Positions 36,885-46,801 of a stretch of DNA of 64,000 bases are shown here, piece after piece. Location: contig CAZSRS010000005.1 in the NCBI GenBank assembly GCA_964609625.1, forward strand, positions 95,189 through 159,188, given 5' to 3'. A model generated the notes under the pieces. The model was not told the origin of the DNA. It saw only the letters and a list, made by a program, of their open reading frames with translations, and did not search any database. The position numbers and the translations under genes were made by a program. The stretch is from G963674665 sp964609625 (GTDB taxonomy: Bacteria; Desulfobacterota; Desulfovibrionia; Desulfovibrionales; Desulfovibrionaceae). Numbering within the stretch: position 1 is the first letter of the stretch; each line of letters begins with the position of its first letter.

Positions 36885-38177
36885 TCACCGATGACCGTTG
36901 GTGATGGCCAGGGTCGGTTTGGAGAAAAAGATATGAAAAATCTCAGAAAGATGGTGATCGGCCTGGGAGGCGGTGATGGCGAAAACGCTCTTTTTCAGGC
37001 CCAAGGTGTCCCAGGCCCGTACGTGAAAGGGGGGCGTCAAATCCAATGCTCCACCAATTTCGGCCTGCAAGGCATGGGCAGCCACATTCGCGACGTGCAC
37101 CACGCAGGCCTCCGGTGTCATGTTACCCAACGACGGTGAGTGATGCCCGGCCACGGCAAGACGCAGTTCGATGGGGAAGTTCCAGGTTTCCAGCAACATG
37201 CTGCCGACCTGGGAGTGGTCGAAACCCAGAATCTTGCGCTCCATGGCCCAGGCCGGTCCGGACCGTGGCCCTGTCTGGGCGAGCACCGCGCAAGCATGCT
37301 CGGGAGCGTTCTTGAGAAGCAGCAATCTACCCAGGTCGTGCAAGAGTCCTGCGACGAAATATCGTTCTTCATTTTGCACTCGCATATGACCGGCCAGCAG
37401 CCTGGCCAGGATGCCGCAATAGACACTGTGCCGCCAATATTGCTCCATGTTCAATAATTCAGGAGGGATGTCTTTGAAGAGGGTGATGACGGAAATGCCC
37501 AGAGCCAGGTTGGTGAGGTGGTTGGAGCCGACGATGGCCACTGCCCTGGACAGCGTGTCGATTTTGTTTGGAAAACCATAGAAGGGGCTGTTGACGAGCC
37601 TGAGCAGTTTGGCGGAAAGACTGACGTCTTTGCTGATGACCTCTGCGATGTGGGCTGCGGAACTGCGAGGACTGTTAATAACCTCCACGATACGGGTGAA
37701 AATGTTGGGGAGAGAGGCCAAGCGGACCTCGTTCGCAAGCAGGTCCTTAGGCTGCAGCGAGGGAAGACCCTCCGTTCCGACTGAAAGCGGGGATGCCGGT
37801 TCGAGAGTGAATCCGGCGCAGGCATCTGGCTGGCGAACATGACTCGATTCGAGTCGTTTGGCCATCCGCAAGACTGCAAGCCTGGCGAGTTCGCGCATGA
37901 CAGGGATTTGTGTGTCCACATGGGCGAAGCGTGGCGCCAGTACCTGTTTGCAGTGCCGCAACAGCTCGGGGTCGAGGTCGGTCAGGGATTTGGACTCCAC
38001 ACTTTCCGCATCCACCCCCTCGATATCGGCTTCTGTCACTCCCCATATCTTAAAAATATTCAAATGCTTATGGGTGAGTTCCGTGCCTTTGGGAAGCAGC
38101 ATCCGGCCTTGAGGCGATTTGATGTTCTCGGCCAGGATCATGCCAATTTGAAGCTCATCGACGTTTATTATTGCCAT
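36885..38177 (-). CDS. HDOD-domain signalling protein
   Basis: 430 residues. The N-terminal 60 residues (ELQIGMILAENI, GRMLLPKGTELTHKHLNIFK) resemble the domain often found ahead of HD-GYP and HDOD outputs. The HDOD domain (about 165-370) has SLPNIFTRIVEVINSP, LLRLVNSPFYGFPNKI and the HD dyad in VAGLLHDLGRLLLL. A strong paralogue of the gene at 53610-54866, same layout. HDOD proteins act as signalling adaptors; the enzymatic state is unknown. It is isolated between two AT-rich gaps. Confidence 0.9.
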   Translation of the reverse strand: MAIINVDELQIGMILAENIKSPQGRMLLPKGTELTHKHLNIFKIWGVTEADIEGVDAESVESKSLTDLDPELLRHCKQVLAPRFAHVDTQIPVMRELARLAVLRMAKRLESSHVRQPDACAGFTLEPASPLSVGTEGLPSLQPKDLLANEVRLASLPNIFTRIVEVINSPRSSAAHIAEVISKDVSLSAKLLRLVNSPFYGFPNKIDTLSRAVAIVGSNHLTNLALGISVITLFKDIPPELLNMEQYWRHSVYCGILARLLAGHMRVQNEERYFVAGLLHDLGRLLLLKNAPEHACAVLAQTGPRSGPAWAMERKILGFDHSQVGSMLLETWNFPIELRLAVAGHHSPSLGNMTPEACVVHVANVAAHALQAEIGGALDLTPPFHVRAWDTLGLKKSVFAITASQADHHLSEIFHIFFSKPTLAITNGHR

Positions 38178-38584
38178 GCACCGTATCCCGCCAACAGAGG
38201 ATCATGATCAATCGCATCGGATGTCGTTGTATAAACGAGTCATTGTCGTGCGTGATTGATATTATAAAAGGAGTTCTCACAAATGTATTAATGCCAGGTT
38301 AAAGGCATGTATGTCTGGTGTTCCACGCTGGATTGTCATAACTTCTATCTACGTGATGCAGTACTCCATATACTCACCTTGGAATGGCATTGTCGCTGCA
38401 AAGAGAAAACAATGGCTCCTTAAAAGGGAAAAACTATTCCAAGAGTGTCCACCGAGTCCGGCGGCACAATTTCCGCGCGGTACGGCTGACTCTGCGTCAT
38501 CGGCCATGCAACTACCTGGAGAATATATTCAATGCACAAAAGTGACCAATCGTCAAGAACGTTATTTTTAGAGCAAGGTCATTG
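38178..38584. other. AT-rich gene-free region between the HDOD gene and ftsY
   Basis: About 400 bp. It should hold the HDOD promoter (minus strand) and the ftsY 3' region. Short frames are present on the plus strand but lack coding features. Confidence 0.5.
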
Positions 38585-39931
38585 TCAGTTCAGCAACGCT
38601 TTTGCAAAATCTTTGCCGCTGAATGGCCGCAAGTCTTCCATTTTCTCACCCAGGCCCACGAAGCTGATGGGGATGCCAAATTGCAGGGCCATGGCCACAA
38701 CCACACCACCTTTGGCAGTTCCATCCAATTTTGTCAGGATGATTTCGTCCACTTGTACGGCATCGTTGAACAGTTTGGTTTGGGACAGGGCGTTTTGCCC
38801 GGTGGTGGCGTCCAACACCAGGATACTCCTGTGGGGGGCGCCGGGGTGTTTCTTGCTCAAAACTTTTTTAATCTTGCTCAGTTCCTCCATGAGGTTGGCC
38901 TTGGTGTGCAGGCGTCCCGCAGTGTCAACGATGACCATGTCGTAGTTCTCCCTGATGGCCAGATCCATGGCCTCGTAGGCCACGGCAGCAGGGTCCGCGT
39001 CTTGTCCCTTGGCGTGGAATCCAGCGCCCACACGCTTGGCCCAGATGCCCAACTGCTCCACCGCGGCCGCGCGGAAGGTGTCGGCGGCGGCCATGAGCAC
39101 CTTGCGGCCGCGCATCTGTTCGCGATGAGCCAGCTTGGCAATGGTGGTGGTCTTGCCCACACCGTTGACCCCGATGATCAGCAGCACTTCGGGGGGGTTT
39201 ACGGCGGCGATACGGCGCTGCGCCTTGAAAATTTCCTCGATTTCCTCGCGCAGAAGATCCTTGAAGCCCGAGGGTTCGGTGATATCGGTCTTGCGGGCGC
39301 GTTCACGAAGCTTTTCCGTGAGTTTGACGGTCGCCTCGAATCCTACGTCCGCGGTTATCAGTATCTCTTCCAGTTCCTCCCAAAAAGCCTCGTCCAGGGT
39401 CTTATGCGCGCTGGTCAAGGTGTCGATACGTTTTGTGATGCTGTCCTTGGTCTTGGAGAGTCCCTCGGAGAGTTTGATGAACAGTCGGCTGCGTTCGTCC
39501 TCCTCGTCCTCCAGGTCCAGAGCAAGGGCCATGCGGTACTGCAACTCGGAGCGAAATTCCTCCACGCGCTCGTAGCCCATGTCCGCAAGCCAAACCTTGA
39601 AACGCTCCAGAAAATCACGGGCTTCTGCCTGCGGAGCTTCCAGGGCCTCGAAGAGAAAAAGCAGGCGTTTCCAGAGTTCTTCCCCGGCGAATTCCTGCCC
39701 GATGACAACGATGTCGAGCCAGGCCGAGAGGCGTGGTTCGGCTTGCCGCAGAGACAGGGTCAACTCCGCGCGCCAGGTTTCCTGGTCGGCTTCAGGTTGT
39801 GGCATTGCCGTGGCCGCAGTGGCAGGAGCGGCCGCGGGAGTCGGGACAGCACTCTCTGGTTCAACATCGGGGCGGGGCGCCTCCTCTTTTTGCTTGCCCC
39901 AGAACTTCTTGATCTTGGAAAAAAAGCCCAT
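38585..39931 (-). CDS. ftsY: Signal recognition particle receptor FtsY
   Basis: 448 residues, AAGGAG before the ATG. A short basic start, an acidic Pro/Ala-rich A region (about 15-60), an extra helical segment to about 150, then the NG GTPase domain. Motifs: G1 GVNGVGKTTT (about 252-261), ADTFRAAA, G3 DTAGR, G4 TKLDG, and VGLGEKMEDLRPF at the end. It docks SRP-ribosome complexes at the inner membrane for co-translational insertion. Confidence 0.97.
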   Translation of the reverse strand: MGFFSKIKKFWGKQKEEAPRPDVEPESAVPTPAAAPATAATAMPQPEADQETWRAELTLSLRQAEPRLSAWLDIVVIGQEFAGEELWKRLLFLFEALEAPQAEARDFLERFKVWLADMGYERVEEFRSELQYRMALALDLEDEEDERSRLFIKLSEGLSKTKDSITKRIDTLTSAHKTLDEAFWEELEEILITADVGFEATVKLTEKLRERARKTDITEPSGFKDLLREEIEEIFKAQRRIAAVNPPEVLLIIGVNGVGKTTTIAKLAHREQMRGRKVLMAAADTFRAAAVEQLGIWAKRVGAGFHAKGQDADPAAVAYEAMDLAIRENYDMVIVDTAGRLHTKANLMEELSKIKKVLSKKHPGAPHRSILVLDATTGQNALSQTKLFNDAVQVDEIILTKLDGTAKGGVVVAMALQFGIPISFVGLGEKMEDLRPFSGKDFAKALLN

Positions 39932-40010
39932 TGTATTCTCCTTGGCCCTGCCGTTCGGTGTGTGTCGGGGCAGGGCTTGGGTGTTTCATTTGCGCAGATG
40001 CGTCCCGACG

Positions 40011-40661
40011 TCAAGCCGGCGATTCAGGGTGCCCAGGGCCGTCCCACCCGCGGGTGCCGAGCATGAAGATGCCGTAAGTGGCGCGCCACTGCGGCAGCAG
40101 GTGAACAACGTGCCCGGTGCTGTCATGGTAGTATGTATCGATGGGAGCGCTACGCAGGATGACAAATCCCATTTCATTGCAGAACCGCTGGAAATCCTTC
40201 ATGGTGATCACCCGGATGTTGGGTGTGTCGTGCCATTCGTAGGGCAGCTCCCGTGAAATGGGCGCGCGCCCAGTGAGTAGGAGCGCCATGCGGATGCGCC
40301 AGTGGCTGAAGTTGGGGAAGCTGACGATACCCTGGCGCCCCGTGCGCAACATCTCGTGCAGCAGTCGGTTGGGATCGTAGACCTGCTGCAGCGTCTGGCT
40401 GAGGACCACATAATCGAAATGTCCGTCGGGGTAGTCGCGGATTTCGGTGTTGATGTCCCCCTGGACCACGGAAAGGCCCGAGGCGATGCACTCCATGACT
40501 TTTTCCTCGTCCAGTTCGATGCCCACGGCCTTGACGTTTTTCTGCTCACAGAGGTGGCGCATGAGGTCGCCGCGACCGCAGCCCAGGTCCAGAACGCGGG
40601 AGCCAGGTTCGATCCAGGAGGCGATGACCTGGAGGTCGAAGCGCATGGAGTTGACGTTCAC
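40011..40661 (-). CDS. metW: Methionine biosynthesis protein MetW (SAM methyltransferase fold)
   Basis: 216 residues from a GTG at 40661 that overlaps the metX stop (GTGA) and has GAGGAG 4 bases upstream; the first ATG lies 15 bases later and too far from that site. The SAM-binding glycine loop is RVLDLGCGRGDLM (about 22-34), followed by GIELDEEKV, QGDINTEIRDYPDG and LSQTLQQVYDP. The family travels with metX and is required with it for homoserine acetylation in some proteobacteria; its exact reaction is not settled. Confidence 0.93.
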   Translation of the reverse strand: MNVNSMRFDLQVIASWIEPGSRVLDLGCGRGDLMRHLCEQKNVKAVGIELDEEKVMECIASGLSVVQGDINTEIRDYPDGHFDYVVLSQTLQQVYDPNRLLHEMLRTGRQGIVSFPNFSHWRIRMALLLTGRAPISRELPYEWHDTPNIRVITMKDFQRFCNEMGFVILRSAPIDTYYHDSTGHVVHLLPQWRATYGIFMLGTRGWDGPGHPESPA

Positions 40662-41845
40662 AGCGCTCCTCGTCGGACCATGGACAAGGTGTTGTCCAGG
40701 AACCCGCGTACGAGGGCGAACATGCGTTCGTTGCGCAGCAGGAAGGCGTCGTGGCCGCAGTCGGCGTTTATCTCGCAGAAGCTCACGTCCAGGCCGCATT
40801 TTTTCATGGCCTGGACCATGTCACGCGACTGATAGGTGGGGTAGAGCCAGTCCGAGGTGAAGGAAACCACCAGGAAACGGGCCTTGGCCTTTTCAAAGGC
40901 GCCGGTGAGGGTGTCGCCGCCGTGCTGCAGGGCCAGGTCGAAGTAGTCCGCCGCCTTGGTGATGTAGAGAAAGGAGTTGGCGTCGAAACGGTCCACGAAC
41001 TTGCGCCCCTGATAGCGAAGGTAGCTTTCCACCTGGAAGTCCGGATCATCCATGAAGTCGAAGGAAAAGGCGTCCTTGTTCTGGAGTTTGCGCCCGAACT
41101 TGAGGCGCATGGCCTCGTCCGAGAGATAGGTCACGTGCCCGATCATCCGCGCCACGGCCAACCCCATGCTCGGTCCCGGGGCGCCGTAGTAATCCCCCAA
41201 GCGCCAGTTGGGGTCGGCCATGATGGCTTGGCGGGCGATCTCGTGGAAGGCGATGTTCAGGGCGGAATGCCTGGTGGTGGTGGCCAGGGGAGCCGCTGCC
41301 ACCACGGACTCGGGATAGCGCACGGCCCACTCCAGAACCTGCATGCCCCCCATGGAGCCGCCGATGGCGCAGAGCAGCCGCTCCACGCCGAGGTGTTCCA
41401 GCAGGCGTTTCTGGGCCTTGACCATGTCGCCGATGGTTACCACGGGGAAGTCCAGGCCATAGGGCTGTTCGGGCTTGTTGGGGTTTTCCGAGGCCGGGCC
41501 GGTACTGCCCATGCACCCCCCGAGTACGTTGGAGCAAACTACATAATATTTATCCGTGTCGATGGGCTTGCCCGGACCCACGATGATGTCCCACCATCCG
41601 GGCTTGTCATCGTCTTCGGTGTAATACCCGGCCACGTGGGAGTCGCCTGTGAGCGCGTGCAGGACGAGGATGGTGTTGTCGCGTTCCGGCGCCAGTTCGC
41701 CGTATGTCTCGTAGGCCAGGGTCACGGGGGAGAGCGTGGCCCCGCTTTCCAAGATCAAGGGCTCGTTCTCCCAGGACGTGAAAAAGTGCTTGCGAACCAC
41801 CCCTACGCTGGGGGCATGGCTGTCTCGTTCAATATACTCGCTCAT
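40658..41845 (-). CDS. metX: Homoserine O-acetyltransferase
   Basis: 395 residues, alpha/beta hydrolase fold. It acetylates (or succinylates) L-homoserine for methionine synthesis. The catalytic triad is visible: Ser in AIGGSMGGMQVLEWA (about 160), Asp in SFTSDWLYP and His in GHDAFLL. The family loop SNVLGGCMGSTGPAS is present. Followed by metW with a 4-bp overlap. The upstream region shows no SAM riboswitch that I can recognise. Confidence 0.95.
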   Translation of the reverse strand: MSEYIERDSHAPSVGVVRKHFFTSWENEPLILESGATLSPVTLAYETYGELAPERDNTILVLHALTGDSHVAGYYTEDDDKPGWWDIIVGPGKPIDTDKYYVVCSNVLGGCMGSTGPASENPNKPEQPYGLDFPVVTIGDMVKAQKRLLEHLGVERLLCAIGGSMGGMQVLEWAVRYPESVVAAAPLATTTRHSALNIAFHEIARQAIMADPNWRLGDYYGAPGPSMGLAVARMIGHVTYLSDEAMRLKFGRKLQNKDAFSFDFMDDPDFQVESYLRYQGRKFVDRFDANSFLYITKAADYFDLALQHGGDTLTGAFEKAKARFLVVSFTSDWLYPTYQSRDMVQAMKKCGLDVSFCEINADCGHDAFLLRNERMFALVRGFLDNTLSMVRRGAL

Positions 41846-42116
41846 GGGGTGAACATATGTCCTGAGGGCCTCGAGTGCAAGGCGTCAGATTTTGAAGGGA
41901 ATTTTGACCATGACGGCAGGATGGCTGCCATGTTTCAGACCATGGAGATAGGTTATGACTGACAAGGGGCACTTCTCAGAATCAGCTTCGTGAAAGAGGT
42001 CGGTGGAAGCGTTGGCACGGCAACAACGCAACAACACTTCTCGGTAGCTGGATACCTGTCTTTCGGGCGTCGGGATATCTCCGGCGGCTTCCCTGTCCTG
42101 CTCCCCCCATGTTGGT

Positions 42117-43583
42117 TCAGAGATTTCGGTAGAGTTTTTCTGCCAGCACGGCCAGGGTGCGCACGCCGAATCCCTTGCCTCCCTTGCCCAGTGGGCCAAG
42201 AGGGTCTTCCTTGCCGCCCGGGCCGGCGATGTCCAGGTGCAGCCATTTTACGCCGTCACTCACCCAGTTCCGCAAGAACAAGGTGGCCAGAATCGCACCG
42301 CCCATGCGGGTCTTGCCGGTGTTGTTGAGGTCGGCGATGGTGGTCTTGAGTTTTTCGGCATACGGAGTATGGACGGGCAGTTCCCAGAAGGGTTCTCCTG
42401 TCGCGGCGGCGGCTTCGAGCAGCAGGTCGGTGAAGGCTCGGTCCACGCCGAAGACCGCGGCGATATCCTCGCCCAACCCAACAACTGCTGCCCCGGTGAG
42501 GGTGGCGGCATCGATGAGGTAGTCCGGGTTTTCCTCGCAGGCCAGGGCCAGGGTGTCGGCCAGCAGCAAGCGGCCCTCCGCGTCGGTGTTCAGGATCTCC
42601 ACGGTCTTGCCGTTTCGTGTGATGACCACGTCGTTGATGTGAAAGGCGCTGCCTGAAACGTCGTTCTGGACCAGGGGGGCATAGACGCTCAGGGCCAGGG
42701 GCAGACCGCAACGGACCATGGCGCAGGCCGCGGCGAACATGGTTGCCGCTCCGGCCATGTCGTACTTCATGCCCACCTGGGAGTCGGTAGGCTTGAGGCT
42801 GTAGCCGCCGCTGTCGCAGGTCACGCCCTTGCCCACCAGTGCCAAATGGCAGCGGGCGTTCTCCGGCCTCCAGAAGGCGCGCACCAACCGTGGCGCGCGT
42901 TGCGATCCTTTACCCACGGCCAGGATGCCACCGCAACGCTCTCTTTTCAAATCCGATTCGTTCCAGACCTCCACTTCCATGCCGCTGCTCCTGGCCATTT
43001 CGGCCAGACGCACGGCCAGGCTCTGCGGGTGGATTTCATTCGGGGGGGCGTTGCAGAGATCGCGGGCCACATTCACCTGCTCCAGGATCAGTGCGGCGCG
43101 CTCGGCATGTTGAAGCAGCGCAATCCGCTCTGTCTGGCCGCAGCCTGAGACGATTGTTTCGCAGAGGATGCGCTCCGGCTTTTTGGAAAGGTAGGGATCA
43201 TAAATATACGCGCCGAGCAAGGCGCCTTCCTGGACGGCCAGGGGCAGTGCCAGCGATCCGTCATGGGCCAGCAGCACGCTTACTCGGGTCAGCTTCTCGC
43301 ACCGAGCCTGATCCATGGCCTTGGACACGGCGGTCTTGAGGCTTTCGGCGGGAGGCAGGGCCGTGGTGTCGAGGCGAACACTGATGGCCAGGACAAAGCT
43401 GTTCTCGATACGGCTTGCATGGGCCACGCGCGTTCCTCCGGCTTCGAGAGCGGCGGTGGCATGTTGCAAGGCGGGAGGCAAGGCCTGGGGGGAGAAGCAG
43501 GGCGTCTCGCCATTGAGAAACGGCAACAGGAGCAGTTCATTGTCACGGGGAGTCCAGGTTTCTGAAAACGTGAAGGTGTGCAT
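42117..43583 (-). CDS. pepA: Cytosol (leucyl) aminopeptidase, M17 family
   Basis: 488 residues. Metal and active-site motifs: VGKGVTCDSGGYSLKP (Lys and Asp, about 250-265), MKYDMAGAA, and the family signature NTDAEGRLLL (about 330). The N-terminal macro-like domain is present. M17 enzymes are hexameric two-zinc peptidases that trim N-terminal residues from peptides; in some bacteria PepA also binds DNA. Single gene; the 270 bp to the metX start hold no gene. Confidence 0.95.
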   Translation of the reverse strand: MHTFTFSETWTPRDNELLLLPFLNGETPCFSPQALPPALQHATAALEAGGTRVAHASRIENSFVLAISVRLDTTALPPAESLKTAVSKAMDQARCEKLTRVSVLLAHDGSLALPLAVQEGALLGAYIYDPYLSKKPERILCETIVSGCGQTERIALLQHAERAALILEQVNVARDLCNAPPNEIHPQSLAVRLAEMARSSGMEVEVWNESDLKRERCGGILAVGKGSQRAPRLVRAFWRPENARCHLALVGKGVTCDSGGYSLKPTDSQVGMKYDMAGAATMFAAACAMVRCGLPLALSVYAPLVQNDVSGSAFHINDVVITRNGKTVEILNTDAEGRLLLADTLALACEENPDYLIDAATLTGAAVVGLGEDIAAVFGVDRAFTDLLLEAAAATGEPFWELPVHTPYAEKLKTTIADLNNTGKTRMGGAILATLFLRNWVSDGVKWLHLDIAGPGGKEDPLGPLGKGGKGFGVRTLAVLAEKLYRNL

Positions 43584-44037
43584 CAGGCTTCCTCGTTATC
43601 ATTGTTGCAGGCAACCGCGGTCATGTGCGGCATGGGAGTTGGACGTAAACGACCCATGCTTGTACCTGAACTCATGGGGCAAAGGCAACTCGACCAAGGT
43701 GTTCACGCGAACCGGCCATGTACAGGACAACGACAGGACGGGATCCGGTACTGAATGATTGTTCATTTGCCGGGCATATCAAAGCGTCATGCTCGTCCTC
43801 CGAGGAGAATTTCCCTCTCTCTTTTCAGGGGGTTCTGAGAAATTGGTTGCGGAAGGGGGGGTATTTCATTACCATTGAGGATGGGATTGCAAAAGGTTGT
43901 CCTTTGGTTTTCGGAAGAGACTAGGGTCTGATCGTTGCTTTTCTCGGGAGACATCGGTGCAGAAGGTTTGAACAACCATTTAAATGGGGGTTCTCTTCCA
44001 GTATGCACCATGCGGAGCACGGGAGAACGGAGCGGGC
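43584..44037. other. Gene-free region between divergent pepA and PAS-kinase genes
   Basis: About 450 bp with no supportable gene. Both flanking genes start outward from it, so promoters for both should lie here; no clear consensus pair was recognised. Confidence 0.5.
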
Positions 44038-45915
44038 ATGGACAGTGAGCATATTGCCGCGATGGCGTCTTCGACATTGCAATTGCTGGCGGTATTGCCC
44101 CAACCGGCTTTGTTGGTCGCCCCAAACGGTACCATCATGGCCGTGAACCCTGCCTTGCGCCGAAAGACGGGGATGCAGGGCGATGCGTATCTTGGTATGC
44201 CTGTCACCTTGTTGGCTTTAGAGCCGGTGGAGTGGGAAGAGGAGATGCGTGCCGCATCCCTGGGTCGAGGCCGGAGGTTGCGGTTCGGATGCACCGGCCC
44301 GGACGGCAAGACAATCTCCATCACATGTAGAGTGATTCCCTTGGAATATGGCCGTGGGAACCAAGACACTCCTCCCGCGCTCGTTGTCTGTGATCAGGAG
44401 GACGTCTGCGTGCCCCCGGTATATGGACCGGCCCAACCGAGCCCACAAAGTACAGAGGAGCGCTACAGGGTGCTCTTCGAGAACGCCCCCTTGGGGGTGT
44501 TCACCTCCACCGGCAAGGGGCGTTTCATCAACGTGAACCAGACCCTGGCAACCATGTTGGGATACAACTCACCGGAAGAGGTGTTGGAAAACGTCAAGGA
44601 CATCGCCAAGGACATATACGTGTACCCGGAGCAGCGTCAGGAGATCATTCAGCGCATCCGCAACAGCCCGGGCCTGGTGCAGTTCGAGAGCAGCTATCGG
44701 CGCAGGAATGGCAGCGAGTTCATAGGTTTTCTCAACGTCACGGTGTTGCAGGATCCTGACACCGGTGAAGACTATCTCTTGGGTATGGTTGAGGATGTGA
44801 CCGAACGCAAGCGCGCCGAGGAGGCATTGCGGGAGTCCGAGGAGAAATATCACTCCATTTTTAAGTATGCGCCGATCGGCATATACCAGTCCCTGCTCGA
44901 GGGGCGGTATCTGAGTGTGAATCCCGAGTTCGCCGTGATGCACGGTTTTTCCTCTCCCGAGGAGGTGTTGGGAAACGTGGTGGATATCGGTGTGCAGCTT
45001 TATGTTGACCCCAGGCAGCGGGAGGAGATGCTGCGCATTTTGGAAAGGGAAGGGCAGGTTTACAATTACGAGGTACACTCTCGCCGCAAGGACGGCAGTA
45101 CGTTCTGGTCCTCGCGCAATGTTCGCCTGATGCGTGACGACCAGGGCCATCCCTTGCATATCAAGGGATTCATCACGGATATTACCAAGCAGAAGGAGTT
45201 GGAGCAGCTGCGTGAAGATGTCGAGCGTATCACACGCCATGACCTCAAGAGCCCCCTGTTGTCCATGATTCTGGGCATGCGTTTACTGCAGAAAGAATCC
45301 AACATCTCCGAGCGGCAGAAGGAGTTGATGCGGGAGCTGGAGCTCACCGGCAGCAGAATGTTGGACATGATCAACCTCTCCCTGGACCTCTACAAGATGG
45401 AAACCGGGAGCTACACCTTCGAGCCCGAGCCTCTGGATCTCATGCAACTGTTGCGCGGCGTATCGGGAAGCGTTCTGAACAATCAGCGACGCAAGAAACT
45501 GTGGATATCCTTCGAGATGGAGGGAATTGAGCCGGGGCCAGAAGCGAGTTTCATGCTCGAAGGCGAGGAACTCCTATGCTATTCGATGTTTGTGAATTTG
45601 TTGCAGAATGCAGTCGAAGCCTCCCCTCCGGAGTGCGAAGTACGGGTAAGTCTGGACAAGAAAGGAGAGTGGGCGGAGATCGCCATCCACAACCAGGGTG
45701 CGGTACCCAAACATATCCGACCGATTTTTTTCGAGAAGTACAGCACGTCTGGAAAGCCCGGCGGTACAGGGTTGGGCACGTATTCGGCGCGTCGCATTGC
45801 CCAGACCCACGGCGGTGATATTACCTTCAGTACCTCGGAAGAATACGGCACAACCGTGACCGTACGCCTTCCCTTGCACCATGTTCCCGGTCGCGGAGTT
45901 GTCGCTACACTGTAA
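44038..45915 (+). CDS. Cytoplasmic sensor histidine kinase with three PAS domains
   Basis: 625 residues from the ATG at 44038, chosen for GGAG 6 bases upstream; a longer frame begins at 43984. No membrane segment. PAS 1 (about 15-125, LPQPALLVAPNGTIMAVNPA), PAS 2 (about 140-260, FENAPLGVFTSTGKGRFINV) and PAS 3 (about 265-385, FKYAPIGIYQSLLEGRYLSV). The kinase follows: H-box ITRHDLKSPLLSMI (about 400), N box NLLQNAVEA and G box GGTGLGTYSARRIAQ. No regulator is adjacent, so it is an orphan here. Confidence 0.9.
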   Translation: MDSEHIAAMASSTLQLLAVLPQPALLVAPNGTIMAVNPALRRKTGMQGDAYLGMPVTLLALEPVEWEEEMRAASLGRGRRLRFGCTGPDGKTISITCRVIPLEYGRGNQDTPPALVVCDQEDVCVPPVYGPAQPSPQSTEERYRVLFENAPLGVFTSTGKGRFINVNQTLATMLGYNSPEEVLENVKDIAKDIYVYPEQRQEIIQRIRNSPGLVQFESSYRRRNGSEFIGFLNVTVLQDPDTGEDYLLGMVEDVTERKRAEEALRESEEKYHSIFKYAPIGIYQSLLEGRYLSVNPEFAVMHGFSSPEEVLGNVVDIGVQLYVDPRQREEMLRILEREGQVYNYEVHSRRKDGSTFWSSRNVRLMRDDQGHPLHIKGFITDITKQKELEQLREDVERITRHDLKSPLLSMILGMRLLQKESNISERQKELMRELELTGSRMLDMINLSLDLYKMETGSYTFEPEPLDLMQLLRGVSGSVLNNQRRKKLWISFEMEGIEPGPEASFMLEGEELLCYSMFVNLLQNAVEASPPECEVRVSLDKKGEWAEIAIHNQGAVPKHIRPIFFEKYSTSGKPGGTGLGTYSARRIAQTHGGDITFSTSEEYGTTVTVRLPLHHVPGRGVVATL

Positions 45916-46083
45916 CACGAATGACTACTTCACGGTTTTTCCTTGCTGAAACGGTCGATCTGTTTTATTGAGTAGAGTATTGCTTGGCGACGGAGTGCAG
46001 CGAAAGTTCAGCGTGCGTTCCGCGGGCGTATGACAGTGGAAGCGAACCCATACAATGACTTTAGGTACAAGGGGTAAGGAATC

Positions 46084-46344
46084 ATGGGCAGTAAAACCGT
46101 GTTGTATGAAGGAAAAGAAAACCGCCTCAGGTATGATGTCGCAGTGGCCTTGCGCTCGATTGCCACCGGTCTGGCCGGCGGCACGCTGCAGATCAACGAC
46201 GGTTTCGGCTCTGTCTGCATTTCCGTGGGAGACACGGTGGAATATGAGGTGGAGATCAAGGAAAAGTCCAAGGACAATGCCGTGAAGCGTAGCGTGACCA
46301 TAGAGCTGAAGTGGTACGAGGGCGCGGAACAGGCTTCCGAGTAA
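46084..46344 (+). CDS. Amphi-Trp domain protein
   Basis: 86 residues with TAAGGA before the ATG. The C-terminal half (TVEYEVEIKEKSKDN then VTIELKW) is the amphi-Trp domain, a small beta domain found in sulfate reducers and other bacteria and of unknown function. Single gene with a strong terminator 8 bp after the stop. Confidence 0.8.
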   Translation: MGSKTVLYEGKENRLRYDVAVALRSIATGLAGGTLQINDGFGSVCISVGDTVEYEVEIKEKSKDNAVKRSVTIELKWYEGAEQASE

Positions 46345-46351
46345 TCACATG

Positions 46352-46404
46352 CGGACGCCGCGGTCGTCTTGAGCATACCAAAACCGCGGCGTCCGTTTTC
46401 TTCT
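46352..46404 (+). terminator. Rho-independent terminator after the amphi-Trp gene
   Basis: Arms CGGACGCCGCGG and CCGCGGCGTCCG pair perfectly over 12 bp, followed by TTTTCTTCT. Confidence 0.92.
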
Positions 46405-46441
46405 GATCAAGCCGGCCGTATGAATGGTCTGGGGCATACGC

Positions 46442-46717
46442 ATGAAGAGTGCCGTGGCGGTGTTATTCCTCCTGGTTGTGGCAGCAGGCTTAGCTGTGGC
46501 TGGGAGCGAGGCAAAAGCACAGGAGCGGGGTAAGGTCCTTGCCAGGGGGTGCGTGTGTCATCGTGGCGATCTCGATGCAATGCCTGCGAAGAAGTTCGTT
46601 GAAAAGATGCTTGACTTCAAGACCGGCAAACGCACGCACAACGTCATGAATAAACAGGCTTCCAGGCTCACTGAGCAGGAAATCGAGGATCTTGCCGCCT
46701 GGTTCGCGGGCAAGTGA
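46442..46717 (+). CDS. Small exported c-type-cytochrome-like protein with CxCH site
   Basis: 91 residues from the ATG at 46442. Signal peptide (about 1-25, VAVLFLLVVAAGLAVAGSEA). The mature part follows class I cytochrome layout: LARGCVCHRG, KKFVEKMLDFKTGKRTHNVM and LTEQEIEDLAAWFAG, the last two close to the sulfide-dehydrogenase cytochrome subunit pattern, with Met as possible distal ligand. The heme site has only one residue between the cysteines (C-V-C-H) instead of two. Heme attachment is therefore uncertain. Confidence 0.75.
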   Translation: MKSAVAVLFLLVVAAGLAVAGSEAKAQERGKVLARGCVCHRGDLDAMPAKKFVEKMLDFKTGKRTHNVMNKQASRLTEQEIEDLAAWFAGK

Positions 46718-46801
46718 CTCTTCGTTTCCACCGGCGGTGCTTTGGGGCCGCTCCTTGAGCAGGCGGTTTGCTTTCCTTGCAACATGGGCTAGTATGGGAG
46801 C

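Noticed and set aside
38311..38571. 86-codon plus-strand frame ahead of ftsY
   Set aside because: No ribosome-binding site and no domain; sits in an AT-rich intergenic region.
41846..42116. Possible SAM riboswitch before metX
   Set aside because: Searched by eye for SAM-I/II/SAH conserved cores; none found.
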